Of a stretch of 64,000 bases of DNA, positions 25,111 through 32,549 are shown piece by piece. This DNA comes from a virus: positions 1-64,000 of IMG/VR virus record IMGVR_UViG_3300042309_002320. The stretch is one strand, 5' to 3'. Position numbers and translations under genes: made by a program. Under the pieces are notes generated by a model, which was given only the letters and a program-made list of their open reading frames with translations, ran no database searches and was not told where the DNA came from. The number at the start of each line of letters is the position of its first letter. Position 1 is the stretch's first letter.

Positions 25111-25703
25111 TGAATACCAAAATTATAGCATTTTCTGGACGTAAACAGTCTGGCAAAACTATTTGTTCAGAATTTTTAAAAGGATTATTATTATCTAATG
25201 GATATTCTGATGTTGAAATATATAACTTTGCAGACCCATTGAAAGAAGACATATGCATGAACATGTTTGGATTATCATATGCTCAGTGTTATGGCGAAGA
25301 TCATAATAAGAATGAACTAGTTGATGCCTATTGGGAAGATAAGCAACTAACAGCACGAGATTTAATGCAATTAATAGGCACGGACTTATTTAGAAAATTA
25401 AATAATAATATTTGGGTAAATGCTCTTATCAATAAAATTAAAAAGAGTAAACTTCAAGTTGTTATAGTTTCTGATTGTAGATTTCCTAATGAAATAGAAG
25501 CTATAAAAAATAATGGAGGAATAGTATTTCGACTAAATAGAAATCCACACAAATCAGAACATATTAGCGAATCAATATTGGATGCTTGCAGATATGATTG
25601 GAATAATTTTAATGCTATCATTAATAATGAACATATGACAGTTAGAGAGCAATATGATAAACTTAAAAAACTTATGTTACATTTTAATGTACTACCACAA
25701 TAA
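25110..25703 (+). CDS. Deoxynucleoside monophosphate kinase
   Basis: The 197-residue protein has a Walker A loop, GRKQSGKT, at residues 10-17, and resembles phage dNMP kinases such as T4 gp1. Similar features are FADPLKEDI, the LMQLIGTDLFR segment and VIVSDCRFPNEIEAI with the acidic strand. It would phosphorylate dNMPs to dNDPs with ATP, linking dCMP deaminase products to the dNTP pool. Its start overlaps the primase stop by one base, and it lies nine bases before the Cas4-like gene. Confidence 0.8.
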   Translation: MNTKIIAFSGRKQSGKTICSEFLKGLLLSNGYSDVEIYNFADPLKEDICMNMFGLSYAQCYGEDHNKNELVDAYWEDKQLTARDLMQLIGTDLFRKLNNNIWVNALINKIKKSKLQVVIVSDCRFPNEIEAIKNNGGIVFRLNRNPHKSEHISESILDACRYDWNNFNAIINNEHMTVREQYDKLKKLMLHFNVLPQ

Positions 25704-25712
25704 TAGGATATC

Positions 25713-27701
25713 ATGATTATAACTTATTTCCGTAGTTCGTCTTATAATGCCCATTCTATGTGCGAACAACAATATTTTTTTGAATATGTACTAGGATGGA
25801 GGGGCCCAAGTGGACAAAAGGCGGATAAAGGAACAATAGTCCATAAAGTTTTAGAAATTCTTGCCATGATCAAACAAGGTCAGCAAGATAAATTATCTCA
25901 TATAAATGATGACGAATTCTTAGGTCTTATAGATATAAATGACTATAGTCTTAATACCATAATAGAAAAAGTATACAAGCATTATAGTACCGCTAATAGT
26001 CATCATACTTGGACTCTAAAAGATTATAAGGACTGCTATAATTGGGTTTACAAGGCTATAGAATTTAATGGCGGTATGTTTGATCCTAGAAATCGCACCA
26101 TTCTTAGACCAGAACAACACTTTGATTTGGTAATAGAAAAACCATGGGCTAAATACGAGTATAATATTAATAATCAAAAACTAGATGGATATTTGGGCTT
26201 AAAAGGCACTATAGATCTTATAACTTTGGCTAATGATAATACTATTGAGGTCATAGATTGGAAAGGATTGCCATTAGATACAAAATTACCTACTCTTGAC
26301 GGATGGACAACAATTGCAGATATAAATGTGGGATGTAATGTCTTTGATCAATACGGTAATATATGTCGCGTTGTTGGAAAATCAAAAGTCAAAACAAAAA
26401 AATGTTTCAGAGTAACTTTTGATGACAAAACATCGGTAATTTGTGACGATGAGCATTTATGGAAATTATCTAATGGTGAAACGGTATCTATACAGGATCT
26501 AGTTATTGGCGATACTATTAATGTGACAAAACCATTAAAATGTAATGAACAATCCCTACCAATAGATCCTTATCTATTAGGAGTCTGGTTAGGAGACGGA
26601 AGAAATAGAGGCTGCGAGATTAGTGGCAATGATACTGAAATTTTTGAAGAAATACAAGCAAGAGGTTATGAGCTAGGAAAAATTCAAAATGATAAAAGAT
26701 CAAAAAATAAGACAGTATCGATCCTAAATGTGACAAAAATACTAAAATCTTTAAATCTATTGAATAATAAACATATACCAAAAATTTATTTGAGAGCATC
26801 TTTTCAACAAAGGCTAGACTTACTAAGGGGTTTGATGGATACAGACGGAAATGTAAATCCAATTAGAAAACAAACTGTGTTTACTTCTTGTAATAAAAAA
26901 CTATCCGACGATGTTAAAGACCTACTTTTAACCCTTGGGCAAAGACCGAATCAAGCGTGTATTAAAAGAGATACAAATTACAAAAAAAACGTAATCATAT
27001 ATCCTATTTCGTTTCGTCCAATTGACATTAATCCTTTTCTATTGAGCAGGAAAAAAGAACTTGTGGATGTAAATTGGGGATCTGGAAGATCTAGGGTTAG
27101 ACGAGTTTCTAAAATAGAAGAATCGATTATACAAAAAACTCAATGCATTTCCGTAGACAGTCCAGACAATACTTATCTGTGTACAGAAAATTATATTCCA
27201 ACACATAATACTGGACGAAGACTAGATTGGGCAACAGGACAAGAAAAAACACAAGAAAAATTAGAAAAAGATCCTCAACTCAAAATCTATCATTATGCTA
27301 TTAAAAAACTGTATCCTCATATAGAGAATGTTATTTTTTCCATATATTTTATTAATGATGGTGGTCCTTTTTCTATGGTTTTTCATGATAGCGATCTTGC
27401 CGATACTGAAAATATGTTACGTCAAAAATTTGAAATCATTAAACAAACTAAACGACCACGATTGAATAAAAGTTGGATGTGTAATAAATTATGTCATTTT
27501 GGTAAGACTACATTTGCTAATACTAATATTGAGCCATTGAAAGAGTATAGGGATGGACAAATATGTCAAAAAGATTCGATCATGACAAAATGTGAACAAG
27601 TGAAGCACGACCTTGAACTTTACGGGATCGATGCTACAATGAGTATGTACAAGCACCCGAATCATTCTTTTGGATCCTACAAAGCACCCGGAACCGTATG
27701 A
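25713..27701 (+). CDS. Cas4/RecB-like PD-(D/E)XK exonuclease containing an intein
   Basis: The frame encodes 662 residues. Residues 1-184 and 500-662 are the nuclease; 185-499 are the intein (separate entry). After splicing the host protein has 347 residues. Nuclease motifs are GTIVHKVLE (the RecB-type His), LKGTIDLI (first Asp), and IEVIDWK joined to TGRRLDW after splicing, which restores the VIDWKTG active-site motif. Cys17 and the C-terminal cysteines in MCNKLCHFG plus later ones could form an iron-sulfur site, as in Cas4 and AddB. It probably acts as an exonuclease in recombination or end processing. There is no adjacent CRISPR array or cas gene. It overlaps the polymerase gene by four bases. 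Confidence 0.85.
   Translation: MIITYFRSSSYNAHSMCEQQYFFEYVLGWRGPSGQKADKGTIVHKVLEILAMIKQGQQDKLSHINDDEFLGLIDINDYSLNTIIEKVYKHYSTANSHHTWTLKDYKDCYNWVYKAIEFNGGMFDPRNRTILRPEQHFDLVIEKPWAKYEYNINNQKLDGYLGLKGTIDLITLANDNTIEVIDWKGLPLDTKLPTLDGWTTIADINVGCNVFDQYGNICRVVGKSKVKTKKCFRVTFDDKTSVICDDEHLWKLSNGETVSIQDLVIGDTINVTKPLKCNEQSLPIDPYLLGVWLGDGRNRGCEISGNDTEIFEEIQARGYELGKIQNDKRSKNKTVSILNVTKILKSLNLLNNKHIPKIYLRASFQQRLDLLRGLMDTDGNVNPIRKQTVFTSCNKKLSDDVKDLLLTLGQRPNQACIKRDTNYKKNVIIYPISFRPIDINPFLLSRKKELVDVNWGSGRSRVRRVSKIEESIIQKTQCISVDSPDNTYLCTENYIPTHNTGRRLDWATGQEKTQEKLEKDPQLKIYHYAIKKLYPHIENVIFSIYFINDGGPFSMVFHDSDLADTENMLRQKFEIIKQTKRPRLNKSWMCNKLCHFGKTTFANTNIEPLKEYRDGQICQKDSIMTKCEQVKHDLELYGIDATMSMYKHPNHSFGSYKAPGTV
26265..27209 (+). 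mobile_element. Intein with LAGLIDADG endonuclease and class 3 (Trp-Cys-Thr) signature
   Basis: The element is 315 residues in frame within the nuclease, ending in His-Asn before a Thr (+1). Block A reads LPLDTKLPTLDGWTTIADI but its first residue is Gly, not Cys or Ser. Block B (ICDDEHLWKL) has Trp two residues after His; block F (TQCISVDSPDNTYL) has Cys at the usual Asp position; block G ends PTHN with Thr before His-Asn. These three residues form the Trp-Cys-Thr set known from class 3 inteins, which start splicing from the block F Cys. A homing endonuclease domain is present with both LAGLIDADG motifs, YLLGVWLGDG and LLRGLMDTDG. The insertion point directly follows the catalytic Lys of the host enzyme. 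Confidence 0.88.
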
Positions 27702-29566
27702 CTTATTCAGTACTACATTGTCATTCTCATTTTTCATTATTGGATGGCTTAAATAGACCAGAGCAAATTGCCACCAGATGTGCCAAACTGGGCATAAAAT
27801 CATGCGCCTTAACAGATCATGGTAATATTGCTGGATCGGTACAGTTTTATCAGAAAATGAGATCTAAGAATATTAAACCTATTCTTGGATGCGAATTATA
27901 TATTTGTGAAGATGATCCATCAATACAAACAAAAGAGAATGCTTCCTTGTCGCATTTTCTCGTACTTGCTAAAAATTTAAAAGGCTGGAAAACACTCATC
28001 AAAATAGTCTCGGAATCAAATAGGCCAGATTATTTTTACCATAAGCCAAGACTAAGTATCAAAAAATTATCAGAATTACTAGATGGTAACATAATAGGTG
28101 TTTGTGGTCATTTGGGATCGACCCTATCGGATATTATCTTAAAAGATCAGGATAATAGTATTTCTAATGGTCTTTCTTTTATAGACAATATGAAAACTAT
28201 ATTCGGTGATAATAATTTTTATTTGGAAACACAATTATTCGATAAAGACTATCTAAAAGAACAAGTCTATTTAACAGAAACGATTAGGCGACTATCCGAA
28301 TTAAGTAAAATTAAGGCAGTATCTACTCCCGATGCTCATTATTGCGAACAAGACGACGCTATAGACCAAAGGATTCTTCTTTGCAATAATTTAAAAACAA
28401 CACTATCTGATATTAATACTAAATTAATTAATAATCAAAGTATTCCTATGGAGTGCTTCTTTAAAAGTGATAAATATTATATCCTATCTCCAGAAGAGAT
28501 GACGAACCTACATAGTCCACAGGAAATAGAAAATACAATTTTTGTCGATAGCTTAATAGAAGAGTTCGACATCTTATCTGCTCCAAAATTGCCTAATTTT
28601 GATTGTCCAGAAAACTATGATCCTGATGAATTTTTAAGGGAATTGTGTAGAGTTGGATGGAAAAATAAAATCATTCCAAATATTCCAAAGGATGATCATC
28701 AAGTTTATGTAGATAGAATAAAATATGAGTTAGATATATTACAAGGTGCTAGTTTATCTAGTTATTTTTTAATTGTGCAAGATATAGTCAACCATGTTAG
28801 ACATAATAACTGGCTACCTGGACCGGGCAGAGGAAGTGGGGCTGGGTGTCTGGTTTCTTACCTTGTTGGTATCACAGATATTGATCCCATGAAATATGAT
28901 TTATTATTCGAAAGATTTTATAATGCTGGTAGAAATACTAAAGATAGAATCTCTATGCCAGATATTGATATAGATATTCCAATCGATAAACGCGAACAAG
29001 TATTAGAATACATAAAAAATAAATATGGACACAGTAAAGTATCTCAAATGATTACTTTTAATACTATGAAAGGTAGAGGGGCACTAAAAGACGTATTGCG
29101 AGTATATGGTAATATTAGTTTCGAAGAGATGAATACTATTACTAAGTTTATTCCTGACGAAGCTAAGATAGCGGACGAGCTTCAAGAAATGAAAGAAGAT
29201 ACTGGAGAAGCATCTATTATCAGATGGGCTCTAGAAAATAATACGGATAAACTAAAAGAATGGTGCTATATATCTGAAGAGGACGGGACTTTATCTGGGC
29301 CTCTATCTAAAAGATTTGAACAGGCAATAAGATTGGAGGGAACAAAATCTAATCAAAGCAAACATGCTGCTGGTGTAATAATAGGTACTCAAGACCTTGC
29401 GTCTTTATGCCCGATGGTCTATGATAACAGAAATGATCAGCTTATCGCTGGCATGGAGATGAACGATCTAGAGAGTTTGGGTCTAATAAAATTTGACATA
29501 TTGGGTATCGCATATTTGGATAAAATTATGTCAGTATCAGAATATTTAAAACACGGAGAACTATAA
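27698..29566 (+). CDS. DNA polymerase III alpha, N-terminal part (PHP and palm)
   Basis: The 622-residue protein starts with a PHP domain (HCHSHFSLLDG, ALTDHGN, GCELYI, STPDAHY) that keeps its metal residues. The polymerase palm follows with PGPGRGSGAGC and the two catalytic Asp residues in MPDIDIDI at about residue 425. The third catalytic Asp is in IKFDILGI near residue 602. It ends with a normal stop just after this point, where an intact DnaE would continue with the fingers. The rest is encoded by 30445-32058, so the active enzyme must form from two chains; together they total about 1159 residues, close to E. coli DnaE. No split-intein sequence is seen at its end. It overlaps the Cas4-like gene by four bases. 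Confidence 0.9.
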   Translation: MTYSVLHCHSHFSLLDGLNRPEQIATRCAKLGIKSCALTDHGNIAGSVQFYQKMRSKNIKPILGCELYICEDDPSIQTKENASLSHFLVLAKNLKGWKTLIKIVSESNRPDYFYHKPRLSIKKLSELLDGNIIGVCGHLGSTLSDIILKDQDNSISNGLSFIDNMKTIFGDNNFYLETQLFDKDYLKEQVYLTETIRRLSELSKIKAVSTPDAHYCEQDDAIDQRILLCNNLKTTLSDINTKLINNQSIPMECFFKSDKYYILSPEEMTNLHSPQEIENTIFVDSLIEEFDILSAPKLPNFDCPENYDPDEFLRELCRVGWKNKIIPNIPKDDHQVYVDRIKYELDILQGASLSSYFLIVQDIVNHVRHNNWLPGPGRGSGAGCLVSYLVGITDIDPMKYDLLFERFYNAGRNTKDRISMPDIDIDIPIDKREQVLEYIKNKYGHSKVSQMITFNTMKGRGALKDVLRVYGNISFEEMNTITKFIPDEAKIADELQEMKEDTGEASIIRWALENNTDKLKEWCYISEEDGTLSGPLSKRFEQAIRLEGTKSNQSKHAAGVIIGTQDLASLCPMVYDNRNDQLIAGMEMNDLESLGLIKFDILGIAYLDKIMSVSEYLKHGEL

Positions 29567-29749
29567 ATGCTAACAAAAACTTTAGATCAAGTTGCTGCTG
29601 GCGAAATATTCAAGGTTAATAATATTAACTATGTCAAAATCGCCGAGGTTCGTGTCAGTTGTTGCAGAACCGTGAACTGTCACGTTCTAGAAGATAGTAA
29701 TCAAAGGACTTTTTTCCCAGGAAACACAGTTGTGGAGACTAATGGCTAA
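29567..29749 (+). CDS. Small unknown protein between the polymerase halves
   Basis: The 60-residue protein starts one base after the polymerase N-part stop, with GGAG upstream. It has four Cys residues in a short space (VSCCRTVNCHV) and a beta-rich look (IFKVNNINYVKIAEV), like a small OB or SH3-like domain. It overlaps the exonuclease by eight bases. No family is recognised; a subunit of the split polymerase is possible. Confidence 0.5.
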   Translation: MLTKTLDQVAAGEIFKVNNINYVKIAEVRVSCCRTVNCHVLEDSNQRTFFPGNTVVETNG

Positions 29750-30443
29750 TTTACAAAAAATTTGTGTATTCGATTTAGAAACGGACGGGGCTAATCCCGA
29801 TATTTGTAGCCCCGTTCAAATCGCTGCTGTTATTATCGATCCTTATAAATTAGAAATAATCAAAGATTCAGAATTTAATATCAATCTAAAGCCCCAAGCA
29901 ATACAAGATAATCCAGAATATATATATGATGATTCAGATGTTCTGGATTTTCATGCCAAAGTTAGAGGATGTGATAAAACAAAAATCTTAGAAGATTGGA
30001 GATCTTTCCAGAAACAAGACAGTGGATGGAAAATGTTTGTATCATATTTGGAAAAATATCATATAAGATCTGATAAAAAATCTTGCTTTACAGCTCCTAT
30101 TGCTGCTGGCTATAATATTAATAGATTCGATCTAAGAATTATAGATAGATTAAGCATAAAATATAATAATGTCAATAAGGAGGGACGAACATCTCTATTT
30201 TATCCACGAGATGTTATTGACTTAATGAACGTTATTTTTTATTGGTTTGAAGGTAATAATGAGCTTAAAAACTATACACTTGATAATGTTAGAGAATATT
30301 TAGGATTAGGAAATAGTGGCTCTCATGATGCTCTAAATGATGTTAGGGCAACAGCTGATATTTTGATAAGGTTTATGAAATTACATAGAAATTTATCGAA
30401 TAAGGTAAAATTCAGAAACGCCTTTGCTCTTGCAAAAAATTGA
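29742..30443 (+). CDS. DnaQ-like DEDDh 3'-5' exonuclease
   Basis: I chose the ATG at 29742, four bases after GGAG at 29734-29737. The 233-residue protein has the motifs of DEDDh proofreading exonucleases: FDLETDG (Asp and Glu), AAGYNINRFDLRII (second Asp), and HDALNDVRATADIL (His and Asp). It would remove misincorporated nucleotides for the DnaE-type polymerase; its gene sits between the two polymerase halves. The length is near that of epsilon subunits, but no clear clamp-binding tail is seen. Confidence 0.87.
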   Translation: MANLQKICVFDLETDGANPDICSPVQIAAVIIDPYKLEIIKDSEFNINLKPQAIQDNPEYIYDDSDVLDFHAKVRGCDKTKILEDWRSFQKQDSGWKMFVSYLEKYHIRSDKKSCFTAPIAAGYNINRFDLRIIDRLSIKYNNVNKEGRTSLFYPRDVIDLMNVIFYWFEGNNELKNYTLDNVREYLGLGNSGSHDALNDVRATADILIRFMKLHRNLSNKVKFRNAFALAKN

Positions 30444-30444
30444 A

Positions 30445-32058
30445 ATGACTCAATATTTTACTTTTGATTGTGGATGTAAGTTCAAGGTTTTGGAATATAC
30501 CTCAGAAGGAATTCCAAAAATAGAATTTACAGGTAAGTTGAGCGATCTTAATCTTGATTGTTCAAAAACATGGTCTATGATCGGAGATGGTAATACCAAG
30601 GGTGTATTTCAACTAGAATCAAGGTTAGGTTCTAGTATGGCTAAAAAATTAAAACCAGAGAATATAGAACAACTATCTGCCCTAATTAGTATTATGAGGC
30701 CAGGATCTTTGGAAGCTTATAGAGATGGTAAAAGTATTAGTCATCATTATATAGACAAAAAGAATGGTCAAGAAAGCTTAGACTATTTTCACCCATCCCT
30801 TGAGCCATCATTAAAATCAACCTATGGAGAGATGATATATCAAGAACAGGCCATGCAAATCGCGCAAGCGGTGGCTGGTTTTGATCTACAAGAGGCAGAT
30901 ATGCTGCGTAAAGCAATTGGCAAAAAGAAGCCAGAAGAAATGGCTAAGATCAGGGTAAAGTTTAAGGATGGTGCTAAAAAACTGAATATAGTCAACGACG
31001 AAGAAATAGACGAAATATTTAGTTGGATTGAAAAAAGTCAAAGATATTCTTTTAACAAAAGCCACGCTGTGTCATATGCTATGAATGCATATTCTTCGGC
31101 TTATGCAAAAGCTCATTTTGCTAAAGTATTTTTTGCATCATACCTTAAATTTGCAAAAGATAAAATGGATCCTCAAAAAGAAATAAAAGAACTAATACGT
31201 AATGCAACAGAAATGGATGTGATTGTATGTGTTCCTGATGTAAGAAAGCTTAATAAGCATTTTACTATTAGCGATGATAAAATATATTTTGGTCTTACCG
31301 ATATTAAGGGTGTCGGTTATTCTGTTTATGATAAATTATTAACTATTATTAAAGACTTAGATATAAATAATATATCTTGGAATACATGTTTAGTTAAAGT
31401 TTTAACAAAAATTAATTCCACAGCAGCTAAAGCATTAATATCATGTGGCGCTTTAGATCATCATAATATCACCCGTACAAAAATGTTATTTGAATACGAT
31501 ATAATATCTGAATTAACTTCTAGAGAATTAGATCTATTAGACTTGGAAAAGTCGTCTATTGCACAATCTTTACATGGTTTATTGACACAAAATAAAATTA
31601 ATATTAAGCGAAAAAGTAGCATACAAAATCTTATCAATTTATATAACAATCCGCCATATTCATTAGATGATAAAATAGAATGGCTATCTGATACAGAAAA
31701 TGCTTTATTAGGGGCCTCTATAACTTGTTTTAAGATAGATTCTTATGATATTAGTATGACAAATTGTGATTGTAAAGCTTTCAAGACTACCAACGCATCA
31801 AAAAATATTATTTTAGCAGGAGAAATTAGTTCCATCAACTTTGTCAAAACAAAAAACGGCAAAAATCCTGGGGCTGAAATGGCCTTTGTCACAATAGAGG
31901 ATCAATTTGCATCACTAGACTCAGTAATATTATTTCCTGAGCAATTATCAAAATATCGTAACTATCTATTCGATGGTAATGTACTAATATTCTTAGGTAA
32001 TAAAAGTTCTAAAAAAGATTCTTTTATAGTGGAGAAATGTTTTATACCAAGATCTTGA
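30445..32058 (+). CDS. DNA polymerase III alpha, C-terminal part (fingers and OB domain)
   Basis: I start it at ATG 30445, two bases after the exonuclease stop; an upstream TTG is less likely. The 537-residue product begins with about 25 residues not clearly found in bacterial DnaE (including FDCGCKFKVLEY), then matches DnaE from NTKGVFQLESRLG through SIMRPGSLEA, YGEMIYQEQAMQIAQAVAG, ADMLRKAIGKKKPEEMAK and RYSFNKSHAVSYAM. These are the fingers with nucleotide-contacting residues. A helix-hairpin-helix-like part (DIKGVGYSVYDKL) and a C-terminal OB domain (ILAGEISSINFVKT) follow. It lacks the catalytic aspartates, which lie in 27698-29566. Confidence 0.9.
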   Translation: MTQYFTFDCGCKFKVLEYTSEGIPKIEFTGKLSDLNLDCSKTWSMIGDGNTKGVFQLESRLGSSMAKKLKPENIEQLSALISIMRPGSLEAYRDGKSISHHYIDKKNGQESLDYFHPSLEPSLKSTYGEMIYQEQAMQIAQAVAGFDLQEADMLRKAIGKKKPEEMAKIRVKFKDGAKKLNIVNDEEIDEIFSWIEKSQRYSFNKSHAVSYAMNAYSSAYAKAHFAKVFFASYLKFAKDKMDPQKEIKELIRNATEMDVIVCVPDVRKLNKHFTISDDKIYFGLTDIKGVGYSVYDKLLTIIKDLDINNISWNTCLVKVLTKINSTAAKALISCGALDHHNITRTKMLFEYDIISELTSRELDLLDLEKSSIAQSLHGLLTQNKINIKRKSSIQNLINLYNNPPYSLDDKIEWLSDTENALLGASITCFKIDSYDISMTNCDCKAFKTTNASKNIILAGEISSINFVKTKNGKNPGAEMAFVTIEDQFASLDSVILFPEQLSKYRNYLFDGNVLIFLGNKSSKKDSFIVEKCFIPRS

Positions 32059-32082
32059 CAATCGACGCCGTCTTGGTATAAT
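32055..32082 (+). promoter_or_regulatory. Consensus sigma-70 promoter before ssb
   Basis: TTGACA at 32055-32060 and TATAAT at 32077-32082 match the consensus exactly, with a 16-base spacer. It starts at the last codon of the polymerase C-part and lies 39 bases before the SSB start codon, giving a leader of about 30 bases that holds AGGAG. Confidence 0.7.
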
Positions 32083-32121
32083 ATGTATAGTTGTGGCGTT
32101 TTTAACTTTAGGAGTTTGATT

Positions 32122-32490
32122 ATGAATATCACTTTGTTGAAGGGTAATTTAGCACGAGATCCGGAACTACGCGTTGTTAATCCTAATGGAAAGCAAACAA
32201 GCGTTGTCAACTTTACTATTGCTGTTAACAGAGATTATGTTAAGGCTAATGGAGAAAAAGACAGGATCACATCTTTTATTAACTGCGAGGCATGGGATAG
32301 CGGCGCCGAAACTATTGCTGAGTCCTTGAAGAAGGGCGACTTGGTGATGGTTGAAGGCTCCTTAAGAAATGACACATGGGAAAAAGATGGTGTTAAGCAT
32401 AGTAGTCTAAAGGTTAGAGTTAATAACTTTTCTAAGATTACCAAGTTGAGCAGAATTAAGTCGGAAGAGTCCGAAACTGTTGCTTTCTGA
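32122..32490 (+). CDS. ssb: Single-stranded DNA-binding protein
   Basis: The 122-residue protein starts at ATG 32122 (AGGAG just upstream); a longer frame from 32083 would read through the promoter region. The sequence follows the bacterial SSB OB fold: MNITLLKGNLARDPELR, VVNFTIAVNRDY, SFINCEAWDSGAE, and KGDLVMVEGSLRNDTWE. The C-terminus ends ETVAF, keeping the final Phe but not the full acidic tip. It would coat single-stranded DNA at the phage fork. It has its own consensus promoter and a hairpin behind it, so it may be expressed separately and strongly. Confidence 0.9.
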   Translation: MNITLLKGNLARDPELRVVNPNGKQTSVVNFTIAVNRDYVKANGEKDRITSFINCEAWDSGAETIAESLKKGDLVMVEGSLRNDTWEKDGVKHSSLKVRVNNFSKITKLSRIKSEESETVAF

Positions 32491-32509
32491 AACCAAATAG
32501 GAAATATAT

Positions 32510-32542
32510 AGAATATTGGGGGTGAAATATCCCCCTTATTCT
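32510..32542 (+). terminator. GC-core hairpin after ssb
   Basis: AGAATA-TT-GGGGG and CCCCC-T-TATTCT form a stem with a five-pair GC core, an outer six-pair AT stem and an eight-base loop (TGAAATAT). The tail ATTATATA has few T runs, so it is not a textbook terminator. It lies seven bases before the glycosyltransferase ATG at 32550 and could also control translation of that gene, which has no visible Shine-Dalgarno site. Confidence 0.6.
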
Positions 32543-32549
32543 ATTATAT

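Noticed and set aside
25713-27701. CRISPR-Cas system based on the Cas4-like gene
   Set aside because: No cas1, cas2 or repeat array is present; phages often carry RecB/Cas4-like nucleases for recombination.
29480-30600. Split intein joining the polymerase halves
   Set aside because: The N-part ends without a Cys-led intein start, and the C-part has no His-Asn-Cys end before the DnaE match.
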